Shown one piece after another: positions 9,074 to 19,881 of a DNA stretch of 64,000 nt (positions within the stretch are counted from its first letter, which is position 1; every line of letters starts with the position of its first letter). The translations under genes and the position numbers were made by a program. The DNA is from an uncultured Bacteroidota bacterium (GTDB lineage Bacteria; Bacteroidota; Bacteroidia; Flavobacteriales; Flavobacteriaceae). The stretch spans positions 1 through 64,000 of the forward strand of contig CACERG010000007.1 of the NCBI GenBank assembly GCA_902561795.1, given 5' to 3'. The notes below the pieces were generated by a model that did no database searches, was not told where the DNA came from, and saw only the letters and a list, made by a program, of their open reading frames with translations.

Positions 9074-11344
9074 ATGTCAAATCAGCAACATAGAAGGGCT
9101 GCTCTAGTTTATCATGCTAAACCTAGACCTGGAAAAACAAAAGTTGTTCCAACAAAAAATTATAATACTCAAAGGGACTTAGCATTGGCCTATTCCCCTG
9201 GTGTTGCTATTCCGTGTAATGAAATAGAAAAGCAAAAATCTGATGTTTACAAGTATACCAATAAAGGAAACTTGGTTGCTGTTATTACCAATGGTACTGC
9301 TGTTCTTGGACTAGGAGATATTGGTCCATGCGCCTCTAAACCTGTTATGGAGGGTAAAGCTTTACTTTTTAAAATTTTTGCAGGTATTGATGTTTTTGAC
9401 ATAGAATTAGACGCTAAAGATCCAGAAAAATTTATTGAAGCAGTTAAAGCTATTTCTCCAACATTTGGAGGAATAAATTTAGAAGATATTAGATCACCAG
9501 AAGCATTTGAAATTGAACGTAGGCTTAAGGAAGAACTTAATATTCCTGTTATGCACGACGATCAACATGGAACCGCTATCATTTCTGCTGCTGCTCTTTT
9601 AAATGCGCTAGAGCTTGCAGGTAAAAAGATTACAGATGTGAAAATTGTCGTTTCTGGAGCAGGTGCTGCAGCTATAGCATGTGCCAAACTATATGTTTCT
9701 TTTGGTGCAAGAACGAAAAATATTGTAATGTTGGATAGTAAGGGAGTGATTCAAAAAAATCGTGAAGACCTTACTCTAGAAAAAGCTCAATTTGCTACAA
9801 AACAAGACCTAAAAACATTGGAAGAGGCAATTGTTGGTGCCGACGTGTTTATTGGTTTGTCACAACCTAACATCCTTAAAAAAAAGATGCTTAAACAGAT
9901 GAATATTAATCCAATTGTTTTTGCAATGGCTAACCCAGATCCAGAAATTGGATATAATGATGCTTGTAATACACGAAATGACATTATTATGGCAACTGGT
10001 CGTTCAGACCATCCCAATCAGGTTAACAACGTACTTGGTTTTCCTTTCATTTTTAGAGGTGCTTTAGATGTAAAAGCAACTTCAATAAATGAAGAAATGA
10101 AGATGGCAGCAGTAAAGGCAATTGCTGATCTTGCAAAAGAGTCTGTTCCAGAGCAAGTAAACATAGCTTATGATGAAACAAGATTGAGTTTTGGTAGAGA
10201 CTATATTATACCTAAGCCTTTTGATCCCCGTTTAATTACAACTGTACCTCCTGCAGTTGCAAGAGCTGCGATGGAGTCAGGTGTAGCTACAGAACCAATA
10301 GAAAACTGGGAACGTTACAGGGAAAACTTAGAACAACGTCTAGGTAACACTCAAAAAATGATTCGATTGCTTCACGATCGTGCTAAATTAGCTCCTAAAC
10401 GCTTGGTTTTCGCTGAAGCAGACCAAATGGATGTTCTTAAGGCCGCTCAAATTGTTTTTGAAGAATCTATTGCCATACCTATATTATTAGGAAATAGAAA
10501 AAAAATTAAAGAATTGTGTGATCTTATTGAATTCAATGCAGATGTTGAAGTAATAGATCCCAAAGAAAACGAACAAAATAAGATTAGAAATAAATACGCT
10601 GAGCTTTTTTGGCATTCACAAAAAAGAAAAGGTTACACTTTGTACGATGCACAACGCTTAATGAGAGAGAGAAACTATTTTGCGTCTATGATGATAAAGA
10701 ATGGAGACGCAGATGCAATGATTTCAGGTTATTCTAGAAACTACAGATCAGTTGTTAAGCCTATATTAGAAACTATTCCAAAAAATAAAGGAGTCAGTCG
10801 TGTAGCTGCTGCAAATTTGATGTTAACAAAATCGGGACCATTGTTTTTAACAGATACAACAATTAATGTTGATCCATCATCAAAAGAATTAGCAAAAATC
10901 GCACAAATGACCGGACAAATGGCAAAAATTTTTGGATTAGAACCCGTGATAGGGATGCTTTCCTTTTCAAATTTTGGATCTTCACGCTTTCCACAGGCAA
11001 AAAAAGTTTCCAAAGCAGTAACTATGCTTCACAGAAGTAATCCAGACTTAATTGTTGATGGACCTATACAATCTGATTTTGCTCTAAATAAGAAACTTTT
11101 ACAAGACAGATTTCCATTTTCAAGTCTTACTAACAAAAAAGTAAATATTTTGGTTTTTCCAAATTTAGATGCAGCCAATATAACCTATAAGCTTATGAAA
11201 GAATTAAACGAAGCGCATTCGATAGGGCCAATTTTAATGGGTCTAAGTGAACCAATTCATATTTTGCAGTTAGGTGCTTCCGTGTCTGAAATCGTTAATA
11301 TGTCTGCTGTTGCAGTTGTGGATGCCCAAACAAAGAAAAAATAA
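9074..11344 (+). CDS. maeB: NADP-dependent malic enzyme with C-terminal phosphotransacetylase-like domain
   Basis: Catalyses oxidative decarboxylation of malate to pyruvate with NADPH production in the cytoplasm. The 756-residue length is typical of MaeB hybrids. The N-terminal malic domain contains SPGVAIPC, the metal/substrate motif HDDQHGT (161-167) and a Rossmann motif GAGAAA (about 195-200). From about residue 430 (LAPKRLVFAEADQ) a PTA-like domain follows; in characterised MaeB proteins it is catalytically inactive and serves regulation by acetyl-CoA. ruvA follows after 4 nt and sprA after another 4 nt, an arrangement I recognise from Flavobacteriia. Confidence 0.96.
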   Translation: MSNQQHRRAALVYHAKPRPGKTKVVPTKNYNTQRDLALAYSPGVAIPCNEIEKQKSDVYKYTNKGNLVAVITNGTAVLGLGDIGPCASKPVMEGKALLFKIFAGIDVFDIELDAKDPEKFIEAVKAISPTFGGINLEDIRSPEAFEIERRLKEELNIPVMHDDQHGTAIISAAALLNALELAGKKITDVKIVVSGAGAAAIACAKLYVSFGARTKNIVMLDSKGVIQKNREDLTLEKAQFATKQDLKTLEEAIVGADVFIGLSQPNILKKKMLKQMNINPIVFAMANPDPEIGYNDACNTRNDIIMATGRSDHPNQVNNVLGFPFIFRGALDVKATSINEEMKMAAVKAIADLAKESVPEQVNIAYDETRLSFGRDYIIPKPFDPRLITTVPPAVARAAMESGVATEPIENWERYRENLEQRLGNTQKMIRLLHDRAKLAPKRLVFAEADQMDVLKAAQIVFEESIAIPILLGNRKKIKELCDLIEFNADVEVIDPKENEQNKIRNKYAELFWHSQKRKGYTLYDAQRLMRERNYFASMMIKNGDADAMISGYSRNYRSVVKPILETIPKNKGVSRVAAANLMLTKSGPLFLTDTTINVDPSSKELAKIAQMTGQMAKIFGLEPVIGMLSFSNFGSSRFPQAKKVSKAVTMLHRSNPDLIVDGPIQSDFALNKKLLQDRFPFSSLTNKKVNILVFPNLDAANITYKLMKELNEAHSIGPILMGLSEPIHILQLGASVSEIVNMSAVAVVDAQTKKK

Positions 11345-11348
11345 ATAA

Positions 11349-11930
11349 ATGATAACACAAATTATTGGCAGATTGGTTGAAAAAACTCCTACACAAGTTG
11401 TAATTGACTGTAATGGAGTAGGTTATGCAGTTAATATATCACTGCACACCTTTTCTCAGATTAATGATGGCGAAAATATTAAACTCTATACCCACCTACA
11501 GGTACGCGAAGACTCCCACACATTATTTGGCTTTAATACAACTATTGAAAGATCAGTTTTTTTACTTTTAATTTCAGTTTCTGGAATTGGTTCTAGTACA
11601 GCAAGAATGATGTTATCATCTCTCGAGCCTCTTCAAATCCAGCGTGCAATAATTTCAGATGATTTAAATACTATAAAATCAGTTAAAGGTATTGGTTTAA
11701 AAACAGCTCAAAGAGTTTTAATTGAATTAAAAGATAAAATGTTAAACCTTCAAGTCGAGGGTGAAATTCAAAATTTTGGAAACAATACAATCAAAGATGA
11801 AGCGTTATCAGCATTAGAGGTTCTTGGTTACACAAGGAAGCAGTCTGAGCGCATCTTAGATAGCATTATTCAGAGTGCTCCAGAAAGTTCTGTTGAGGAA
11901 CTTATCAAGGAGGCTCTGAATAAATTGTGA
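11349..11930 (+). CDS. ruvA: Holliday junction branch migration protein RuvA
   Basis: RuvA binds four-way DNA junctions and loads the RuvB motor. The 193-residue product has the N-terminal OB domain (start MITQIIGRLVEKTPTQVV, VREDSHTLFGF). Two helix-hairpin-helix motifs follow (VSGIGSSTARMML at about 75 and IKSVKGIGLKTAQRVLIELK at about 108), then a C-terminal RuvB-contact domain (KDEALSALEVLGYT). It sits 4 nt after maeB and 4 nt before sprA, in one apparent transcription unit. Confidence 0.97.
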   Translation: MITQIIGRLVEKTPTQVVIDCNGVGYAVNISLHTFSQINDGENIKLYTHLQVREDSHTLFGFNTTIERSVFLLLISVSGIGSSTARMMLSSLEPLQIQRAIISDDLNTIKSVKGIGLKTAQRVLIELKDKMLNLQVEGEIQNFGNNTIKDEALSALEVLGYTRKQSERILDSIIQSAPESSVEELIKEALNKL

Positions 11931-11934
11931 ATTT

Positions 11935-14900
11935 TTGATTGAAATATCTGAAAATGTAGTTTTTAAACCATCCAAAAACTTCATCATCATTTTTATCTTG
12001 ATGATGCTAGTTAGTAAAATTGTTTTTGGACAAAAAGCTGCTGAAATGGGTTCCATTACTGAACCAAAGTCAAGTAGTATTGAAAACTTATATACCTATG
12101 ACCCTGAAAGTAATCTCTATATTTTAACAGAGGAAATAGGAGGTTACCCTATTAGTACCCCAATGGTAATGACTATTGCTGAATATGAGTCATTTATTCT
12201 AAAGGAACAAATGAGTAGGTATTTTAAAGAAAAAATTCAAGCACTTAGTGGTTACGGCTCAGATATCGAAGATGCACAAAAAAATTTACTTCCAGAACTT
12301 TATGTAAATAATGAGTTTTTTGAATCAATTTTTGGTAGTAATACCATTGATATAAAACCTCAAGGTTCGATAGGAGTGGATTTAGGATACCGATACCAAA
12401 GAAGTGATAATCCTATTGCCTCAGTTATTAACCGTAGATCACCAGGTTTCGATTTTGACCAAAGAATCAGTTTAAGTTTGTTAGGAAATATTGGTGAACG
12501 CCTTCAAATTACAGCTAATTATGATACCGAATCTACTTTTGATTTTCAAAACTTGGTAAAAATAGAATTTAACCCTCCAAAACTATCGGAATTAACAGAA
12601 ATAGTTCCAGGCAAATTAGGTTCAAATATTTCATCTATCAAAAATACTGTTAACGACATAAGTCAAACAATTAGTGACGCAGAAGAAACTATCAATGAAT
12701 CAAAAAATTCATTAAATAAAGTAAGACAAAAAATTGATAATCTTAAAAATAATGTGAAACAACTTCCTAATAACCCAGAGCTTGTAGGAAATAGGGTATC
12801 AGAATACTTAAGAGGTAAAATAACAGAAGACGCTATTATTCAAAACATAGACATTGGGAATATCAATATGCCGATAAATAGTAATCTAATTCAAGGTGCA
12901 CAAAGTTTATTTGGAGTACGTACAGATCTAAAATTTGGAAATACAACTATATCTGGAGTATTTTCAGAACAAAGATCTCAATCGCAAAATATAGTTTCCC
13001 AAGGAGGAGGAAGATTACAAGAGTTCAACTTCTTTGCTTTAGATTACGAGGAAGATCGACATTTTTTTATTAGTCAATATTTTAGAGATAATTATGATCT
13101 ATTTTTAGCTAATTATCCATATATCAATTCCCCAGTTCAAATTACTCGTATAGAAGTTTGGGTCACAAATAGGGGATACCAAACTCAAAATGTAAGAAAT
13201 ATAATAGCACTTCAAGACTTGGGAGAACCTAATCCTGAAAATACTAAATTAGACGATAATTATCAGGGTTTTATAAATTCTTCAAATCCATTTTCCCCGC
13301 CTGATAACAGCGTAAATAAACTTGATCCAGACGAAATTGGTTTTAACGGTGTACTCAATACAAAAATAAGGGACATAGCAACAGTTAACAATGCTTTTGA
13401 AAATATTAATGCGAATGAGGGATTTGATTATGCAGTATTAGAAAGTGCAAGAAAACTTAGCCCTCAAGAATATACATTCCACCCTCAATTAGGATATATA
13501 TCTCTTAATCAGCGTCTAAGTAATGATGAAGTTTTAGGAGTCGCTTTTCAATTTACTCATTTGGGGAAGACATATCAGGTTGGAGAATTTGCTAATGGAG
13601 ATATTCCAGGAACTTCAGTAATTCAACAAAATCAAAATTTCATTCAAGGGCAAGGTCAACAGGAACAAGTTCAAACAAATAGTTTAATTGTCAAAATGTT
13701 AAAAAGTAGTTTAACTGATGTTCGCCAGCCAGTTTGGGATTTGATGATGAAAAATATCTACAATACAGGAGCATTTCAACTTTCCGAGGAGGATTTTCGT
13801 TTAAATATTTTGTATAGTGATCCATCACCAATCAACTATTTAACTCCAGTTGATAAATCCATATGGCCAGAAGATTTAGATAATGAAATATTATTAAACA
13901 CATTAGAACTTGATAAACTAAATGCGTATCAAGATTTAGTACCTAGTGGAGATGGATTTTTTGACTTTCTTCCTGGTATTACAGTTGAGCCTCGTTTTGG
14001 AAGAATCATCTTTACTAAAGTTGAGCCATTTGGAGAATTTTTATTTGGAATTTTAGATAATCCAAGTTCAGTGAAAGAGAATTATGACATGGATAATACT
14101 TTTAATGCAAATCAAAAAAAATATGTTTTTAAGGAAATGTATACTCTTACAAAAGCAGCTGCTTTAGAATTTACCGAAAAAAATAAATTCCAACTCAAAG
14201 GAAGATATAAGTCTGAAGGAGGTGATGGTATAAATATAGGAGCATTTAATATTCCAAGAGGTTCTGTCAGAGTTACAGCAGGAGGAAGAATTCTTCAGGA
14301 AGGATTGGATTATACAGTAAATTATGAAATAGGAAGAGTAAAAATATTAGATGAAGGTCTTAAAGCATCAAATATTCCTATCGATATTTCAGTTGAAAAT
14401 AATTCGTTTTTTAATCAACAGAATAAAAGATTCTCTGGAATTAATTTGAAACATCGGCTGACTGATAATTTCTATGTTGGAGGTACACTTATAAATCTTA
14501 GTGAAAATCCTCTTACTCAAAAAGCAAATTATGGAACCGAACCAGTAAACAATACAATGAAAGGCTTAAATACAAATTTTTCTACTGAACTTCCCTTTTT
14601 AACTCGTTTGGTTAATAAGTGGCCAACTATAAGGACTAGTATTCCTTCTCAAATTTCATTTAGAGGTGAAGTTGCAAGCATTAATGCAAATGATCCTCGA
14701 AATACAAGATTAAATGGTGAGACAAACGTTTATATAGATGATTTTGAAGGGGCACAAACAAATATTGATGTAAAAGGATTTAATGCATGGAACCTTTCTA
14801 GTGTCCCTATTAAAGGAGTTTTAGGATCAACGCTACAAGGACTCGAAAGTGGTTACGGAAGATCTAAACTAGCATGGTATTCTATTGATCAAATTTTTTA

Positions 14901-17900
14901 TTCTAGACAACCACCAGGAATAAATAATGATGATATATCGAGTAATGAAACTAGAAGTATATCAATAAATGAACTTTTCCCAGAGCAGGATTTGGTACAA
15001 GGAATGATTAGTAGACTACCAACCTTAGATTTGGCATTTTATCCAAAAGAAAAAGGGCCTTATAATAATGCAGAAGTATCACAATTTTTATTAGACCCAA
15101 AAAAAAACTGGGCTGGCATTACACGAACACTAAATGCAACAAATTTTGAACAGTCAAATGTTGAGTTTATCGAATTTTGGTTACTGGATACATTTTCAGA
15201 TAATACTTCAGAAAATGATGAATTAGGAGAATTAGTATTTCACTTAGGTAATATATCTGAAGATATACTTCGCGATGGTAGAAAACAATTTGAGAACGGA
15301 CTTCCAAGTAATAGCGAAATTACACCTACTTATGAAACTCCTTGGGGTAGAGTCCCTGCAACCCAATCTTTAGTATATGCTTTTAATTCAAATTCTGAGG
15401 ATCGTATTTTACAGGATGTTGGATTAGATGGTCTTAGTGATCAAGAGGAGTCTGAAGTTTTTACAAATGGTCCAACAAACGATCCTGCAGGCGATAATTA
15501 TGAATATTATCTACAAGCAGAAGGTAGTATACTTGAGCGCTATAAAAATTATAACGGATTTGAAAACAACACTCCAATTGAATTCAGTGACAATGATCGA
15601 GGTAATACAACTGAACCTGATACAGAAGATATAAATAGAGATCAAAGTATGAACACTATTGATAGTTATTTTGAATATCATGTACCAATTTTTAAAACAA
15701 TGCGGGTAGGAAATCATCCATTTATAACCGATGTAAGAGAGAATGTTGAGGTGAGAGCTCCAAATGGTGACGAGTACACTACTAGATGGATACAATTCAA
15801 AGTACCTATTCAAAAGTCATATTATGAAAACACATCTTTTAATTCATATTTTGGGGCGGTAAATAATATTAATGATTTGAGATCGATTAGATTTATGCGA
15901 ATGCTATTAAGTGGTTTTAGCGAAAATATAGTATTTCGTTTTGGCACACTAGACTTGGTAAGAGGAGATTGGAGACGTTATAACAAAGCTCTTAATGAGA
16001 ACATAATAGCAAATGAAAATACTACGGTTGACATTAGTACAGTAAATATTTTGGAAAATGAAAATAGAATTCCAATCAATTATGTTTTGCCACCTGAAAT
16101 TCAAAGAGAGCAGATAAATAATAATAACACTATAATTCGTCAAAACGAACAATCTCTAGCGATGCGAATTTTTGATTTAAAGCCTATGGACTCAAGAGGA
16201 ATTTTTAAAACAGTTGATCTTGATATGAGGCAATACAGTAAATTACGAATGTTTTTGCATGCAGAGTCATTACCAGGTAAAGAACCCCTTCCGGGTTTAA
16301 AATCTGAAGATGAATACGATAAAAGAATAGTCGCATTCATTCGCCTAGGAACAGATTATCAAGATAATTTTTATCAAATTGAAATTCCTTTAGAACCCTC
16401 TGATTATGATGAAAATGTTTCAAATAGTTTGACCTCTGAAGAAGTATGGATCCCAGATTCTAATTCTATTGAAATATCTATTGACTTACTTTCAAGGCTT
16501 AAAGCTAAATCATTGCAAAAATTAGGATTAGGCGAAACATTATATTTCGATGAGGAGTTAAATGAAATTTTTGAATTTACACCGATAAGTTCTCTTCCTG
16601 GGCAAAAAAAATATAAACTTGCAATTAAAGGTAATCCATCACTTGGCAACATAAGAACATTAATGATAGGCCTGAAAAACCCATCAAGTAAATTGGGTGA
16701 TGACCTTTCTGGTGAAGTTTGGTTTAACGAGTTGCGTATTTCTGGAATAGACAATCAAGAAGGATGGGCAGCTGTTGGTGCATTAGATGCAAATTTAGCA
16801 GATTTTGCAAATTTTTCTGCTAATGGGAGATATTCATCGATAGGGTTTGGCAGTATAGATCAAACACCAAACCAAAGAACAAGAGAGGAACTTTTACAAT
16901 ACGATTTTATTTCTAATCTAAATTTAGGCCAGTTGGCACCATCAAAATGGGGACTACAAATTCCATTAAGTTTTGCGAGTGGAGAAACTTTCATAACTCC
17001 TAAATATGATCCTTTTTATGAGGATTTGAAATTAGAAGATCGCTTGGAAATATCTGAGCGAAGATCACAAAGAGACTCAATTCGTAATCAGGCTATTGAT
17101 TATACAAATAGAAAAAGTGTAAGCCTAATTGGAGTAAGAAAAAATACTTCAGGTAATGGTATTCAAAGATTTTATAGCCCAGAGAATTTTGATTTTTCGT
17201 ATGCATACAACAAATTAGAGCATCGTGATTTTGAGATAGAAAAACAAGAAGAGATCAATTTGTTGCTTGGAGCTAATTATGGCCATTCATTTAATACAAA
17301 AACAATAGAACCCTTTAAAAATGTAAAGTTTTTTAATAGGAAAAGATATTGGAGATGGCTTCAACAGTTTAATTTTAATTTGTTACCAAACTCTCTTGAA
17401 GGTTCGGTAAACGTGAATAGAATTTTAAATAATCAAAAGTTTAGACAGGTTTATTTAGAAGGTACTGATGCTTCACTTCAACGAAGTTTACCTAACTTAC
17501 AACAGAGAAATTTTTTGTTTGATTATAATTATTCACTAAGTCATAATATCACAAGTTCTCTACGATTTAACTTTAATGCTGCAACAAGTAGTATAGTGAG
17601 GCAAAATGATCAAAATTACCAACAAGACAATAGTAATATTTTATTGAGAAACCTATTAAATACTGGAGAACCAAATACTCATTTTCAATCCTTGGCATTA
17701 AATTATAAATTTCCTTTTCAGAATATACCATTTTTGAGTTTTATTGATGCAGCCTATAGTTATGTGGGTAATTTCAATTGGCAGCGAGGATCAGAAGCAT
17801 TAGCAGAAGTTACTAATGATGACGGCTTATCATTAGGAATTGTAAACACAATTCAAAATAATAATAAAAAGACATTAACTGGAGCAATTTCTTTTTCTAA

Positions 17901-19347
17901 ACTCTACAGTGCACTTGGATTAAGGCCCAATACAATAAGGTCGCCTAAAATGACAAGTGAATTAAAAAATAATGATACAATTAAAAAAAATTCTACAATT
18001 CGGAAAAGTTTAACTAAAATAGTAGATGCTCTAGCTACATTAAAAAGAATTCAGTTTAATTATAATGAAAATAATGGGACAGTTCTTCCTGGCTATCTTC
18101 CAAGTGTAGGTTTTGCTGGAGGTATGCAACCTACTCTCGGTTTTACAATAGGCAGTCAAGCTGATATTAGATATGAAGCGGCAAGAAAAGGATGGCTAAC
18201 TGGATTTCCAAACTTTAATCAATTATTCACTCAACTCAAATCAAATAAATTTCTTGCAACTGCACAGATGGTCCCCTTTAAAGGCTTGATTATAGACCTT
18301 AATGCAGAAAGAGATTTTGCGGAAAATAAGATAGAAAACTTCAGTATAAACAACTCACAATATTACCCTCAAAACTCAAATATTTCAGGCAATTTTGGCA
18401 TTTCTACTATAATGATTAAAACAGCATTTAATCGTTCAGATGGCCAGGGGAGTAAAACCTTTGATGAATTTAGAAAAAACAGAACAGTAATAGCAAGACG
18501 TCTTTATGAAAACAGTAATATTTCAGAATTAACAAGTGAAATTGATGGATACCCGATTGGTTACGGTAAAAACCAGCAATCAGTTTTACTTCATTCTTTC
18601 ATTGCCGCATATTCAGGTATTGATCCTTACAAAATAAATCTAAATCCAATAAAACAAACGCCACTGCCAAATTGGAACTTAAAATTAACTGCTTTATCAA
18701 AAATCAGGTCTTTTTCAAAAATTTTCAATCGTTTTTCTATTAATCATGCCTATAGAGCTAGTTACACATTAAATAACTTTCAAACAAATTTTGATTATGA
18801 TTCAACCGTTCCTTTTCAAACAGATAAACTAGGAAATTACATACCCGAGCGACTTTATTCTAATATTAATTTAGTAGAACAATTTAATCCTTTAGCTAGG
18901 GTAGATATGGAATTTAAAAATTCAATAAAAATTTTAGCAGAATTTAGAAAAGAACGTGCAATTTCTTTAAGTCTTGATAATAATCTAATTACTGAGACTC
19001 TCGGAGATGAATACATAGTCGGTCTTGGATATAGAGTTAAAGATGTAAGATTTAGAACCAATATCAGTGGGAGAAGAGTGATTTTAAGTGGTGATTTAAA
19101 TGTTAAAATTGATGTTTCATATCGTAATAACTTGACGTTACTCAAGAATCTTGAATATGATAATAACCAAGTAACAGCAGGACAAAAACTTATGGCAATA
19201 AAAGTAACTGCTGATTATGCACTTACAAAAAATCTTACAGCTTTATTTTTTTATGATCATAATTTTTCTGAGTTTGCAATTTCAACTGCGTTCCCACAAA
19301 CTAGTATTCGATCAGGATTTACAATTCGTTATAACTTTGGTAATTAA
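11935..19347 (+). CDS. sprA: SprA, type IX secretion outer-membrane translocon
   Basis: A 2470-residue outer-membrane protein matching SprA (SovA in Porphyromonas), the giant single-chain beta-barrel through which T9SS cargo and gliding adhesins cross the outer membrane. The call rests on its size, its position after maeB-ruvA, and long beta-rich segments such as FDFDQRISLSLLGNIGERL, FNIPRGSVRVTAGGRIL and YIDDFEGAQ, ending in an aromatic-rich strand (SGFTIRYNFGN). A TTG at 11935 is the best start: it gives basic residues before the hydrophobic FIIIFILMM signal segment, while the first ATGs (12001 or 12004) lie inside the signal peptide. Residues about 235-290 are strongly helical/coiled-coil in character, unlike the rest. 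Confidence 0.96.
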   Translation: MIEISENVVFKPSKNFIIIFILMMLVSKIVFGQKAAEMGSITEPKSSSIENLYTYDPESNLYILTEEIGGYPISTPMVMTIAEYESFILKEQMSRYFKEKIQALSGYGSDIEDAQKNLLPELYVNNEFFESIFGSNTIDIKPQGSIGVDLGYRYQRSDNPIASVINRRSPGFDFDQRISLSLLGNIGERLQITANYDTESTFDFQNLVKIEFNPPKLSELTEIVPGKLGSNISSIKNTVNDISQTISDAEETINESKNSLNKVRQKIDNLKNNVKQLPNNPELVGNRVSEYLRGKITEDAIIQNIDIGNINMPINSNLIQGAQSLFGVRTDLKFGNTTISGVFSEQRSQSQNIVSQGGGRLQEFNFFALDYEEDRHFFISQYFRDNYDLFLANYPYINSPVQITRIEVWVTNRGYQTQNVRNIIALQDLGEPNPENTKLDDNYQGFINSSNPFSPPDNSVNKLDPDEIGFNGVLNTKIRDIATVNNAFENINANEGFDYAVLESARKLSPQEYTFHPQLGYISLNQRLSNDEVLGVAFQFTHLGKTYQVGEFANGDIPGTSVIQQNQNFIQGQGQQEQVQTNSLIVKMLKSSLTDVRQPVWDLMMKNIYNTGAFQLSEEDFRLNILYSDPSPINYLTPVDKSIWPEDLDNEILLNTLELDKLNAYQDLVPSGDGFFDFLPGITVEPRFGRIIFTKVEPFGEFLFGILDNPSSVKENYDMDNTFNANQKKYVFKEMYTLTKAAALEFTEKNKFQLKGRYKSEGGDGINIGAFNIPRGSVRVTAGGRILQEGLDYTVNYEIGRVKILDEGLKASNIPIDISVENNSFFNQQNKRFSGINLKHRLTDNFYVGGTLINLSENPLTQKANYGTEPVNNTMKGLNTNFSTELPFLTRLVNKWPTIRTSIPSQISFRGEVASINANDPRNTRLNGETNVYIDDFEGAQTNIDVKGFNAWNLSSVPIKGVLGSTLQGLESGYGRSKLAWYSIDQIFYSRQPPGINNDDISSNETRSISINELFPEQDLVQGMISRLPTLDLAFYPKEKGPYNNAEVSQFLLDPKKNWAGITRTLNATNFEQSNVEFIEFWLLDTFSDNTSENDELGELVFHLGNISEDILRDGRKQFENGLPSNSEITPTYETPWGRVPATQSLVYAFNSNSEDRILQDVGLDGLSDQEESEVFTNGPTNDPAGDNYEYYLQAEGSILERYKNYNGFENNTPIEFSDNDRGNTTEPDTEDINRDQSMNTIDSYFEYHVPIFKTMRVGNHPFITDVRENVEVRAPNGDEYTTRWIQFKVPIQKSYYENTSFNSYFGAVNNINDLRSIRFMRMLLSGFSENIVFRFGTLDLVRGDWRRYNKALNENIIANENTTVDISTVNILENENRIPINYVLPPEIQREQINNNNTIIRQNEQSLAMRIFDLKPMDSRGIFKTVDLDMRQYSKLRMFLHAESLPGKEPLPGLKSEDEYDKRIVAFIRLGTDYQDNFYQIEIPLEPSDYDENVSNSLTSEEVWIPDSNSIEISIDLLSRLKAKSLQKLGLGETLYFDEELNEIFEFTPISSLPGQKKYKLAIKGNPSLGNIRTLMIGLKNPSSKLGDDLSGEVWFNELRISGIDNQEGWAAVGALDANLADFANFSANGRYSSIGFGSIDQTPNQRTREELLQYDFISNLNLGQLAPSKWGLQIPLSFASGETFITPKYDPFYEDLKLEDRLEISERRSQRDSIRNQAIDYTNRKSVSLIGVRKNTSGNGIQRFYSPENFDFSYAYNKLEHRDFEIEKQEEINLLLGANYGHSFNTKTIEPFKNVKFFNRKRYWRWLQQFNFNLLPNSLEGSVNVNRILNNQKFRQVYLEGTDASLQRSLPNLQQRNFLFDYNYSLSHNITSSLRFNFNAATSSIVRQNDQNYQQDNSNILLRNLLNTGEPNTHFQSLALNYKFPFQNIPFLSFIDAAYSYVGNFNWQRGSEALAEVTNDDGLSLGIVNTIQNNNKKTLTGAISFSKLYSALGLRPNTIRSPKMTSELKNNDTIKKNSTIRKSLTKIVDALATLKRIQFNYNENNGTVLPGYLPSVGFAGGMQPTLGFTIGSQADIRYEAARKGWLTGFPNFNQLFTQLKSNKFLATAQMVPFKGLIIDLNAERDFAENKIENFSINNSQYYPQNSNISGNFGISTIMIKTAFNRSDGQGSKTFDEFRKNRTVIARRLYENSNISELTSEIDGYPIGYGKNQQSVLLHSFIAAYSGIDPYKINLNPIKQTPLPNWNLKLTALSKIRSFSKIFNRFSINHAYRASYTLNNFQTNFDYDSTVPFQTDKLGNYIPERLYSNINLVEQFNPLARVDMEFKNSIKILAEFRKERAISLSLDNNLITETLGDEYIVGLGYRVKDVRFRTNISGRRVILSGDLNVKIDVSYRNNLTLLKNLEYDNNQVTAGQKLMAIKVTADYALTKNLTALFFYDHNFSEFAISTAFPQTSIRSGFTIRYNFGN

Positions 19348-19390
19348 AAGTATTTTTGATAAAGGAAATATTTTAAATTTGTCAAAAAAA

Positions 19391-19774
19391 ATGAGTATTC
19401 CAGCTGATTTAAAATATACTAAAGACCATGAGTGGATAAAATTTGATGGTGAAATTGCTACTGTAGGAATCACTGATTTTGCCCAAGGTGAACTTGGAGA
19501 TATAGTTTATGTTGAAATTGATACTTTAGACTCAAAAATTGATGCCGAAGAAGTTTTTGGTTCTGTGGAAGCAGTAAAAACAGTTTCAGATCTATTTATG
19601 CCAGTTACAGGAGAAATAATTGAAGTCAATGAACTTTTAGAAGACACACCTGAAATAGTTAATGAGGATCCCTACGGGAAAGGCTGGATGGTTAAAGTAC
19701 GCTGTAGTAATTTGGATCAATCTAAAAACCTTTTAGATCACGAATCTTACGATACATTACTGAAAAAAGGATAA
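19391..19774 (+). CDS. gcvH: Glycine cleavage system H protein
   Basis: A lipoyl carrier protein of the glycine cleavage complex, shuttling the aminomethyl group between P and T proteins. The ATG at 19391 yields 127 residues, the family norm. The fold markers are KDHEWIKF, GITDFAQGELGDIVYVE, and the lipoylation site K63 in GSVEAVKTVSD. An upstream in-frame extension would run back through the end of sprA and is not credible. It lies 43 nt after sprA and probably forms the last gene of the maeB-ruvA-sprA unit. Confidence 0.97.
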   Translation: MSIPADLKYTKDHEWIKFDGEIATVGITDFAQGELGDIVYVEIDTLDSKIDAEEVFGSVEAVKTVSDLFMPVTGEIIEVNELLEDTPEIVNEDPYGKGWMVKVRCSNLDQSKNLLDHESYDTLLKKG

Positions 19775-19881
19775 AATTTAAGACTTTGCTCATAACGATT
19801 ATTAAATGGACTTATTATTAGTTAAGAAATGGTTTTTTTTTGTATATTTTTTTTAGATTAGCTTTTTAAATTTATTTGACA

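Noticed and set aside
19217-19390. N-terminal extension of GcvH upstream of 19391
   Set aside because: It would overlap the last 131 nt of sprA and adds sequence unrelated to GcvH; the ATG at 19391 gives the normal family length.
19775-19881. Possible terminator or riboswitch between gcvH and the TonB gene
   Set aside because: Only AT-rich, T-run sequence with a distant 8-bp A/T match; no convincing stem-loop and no glycine-riboswitch-like core.
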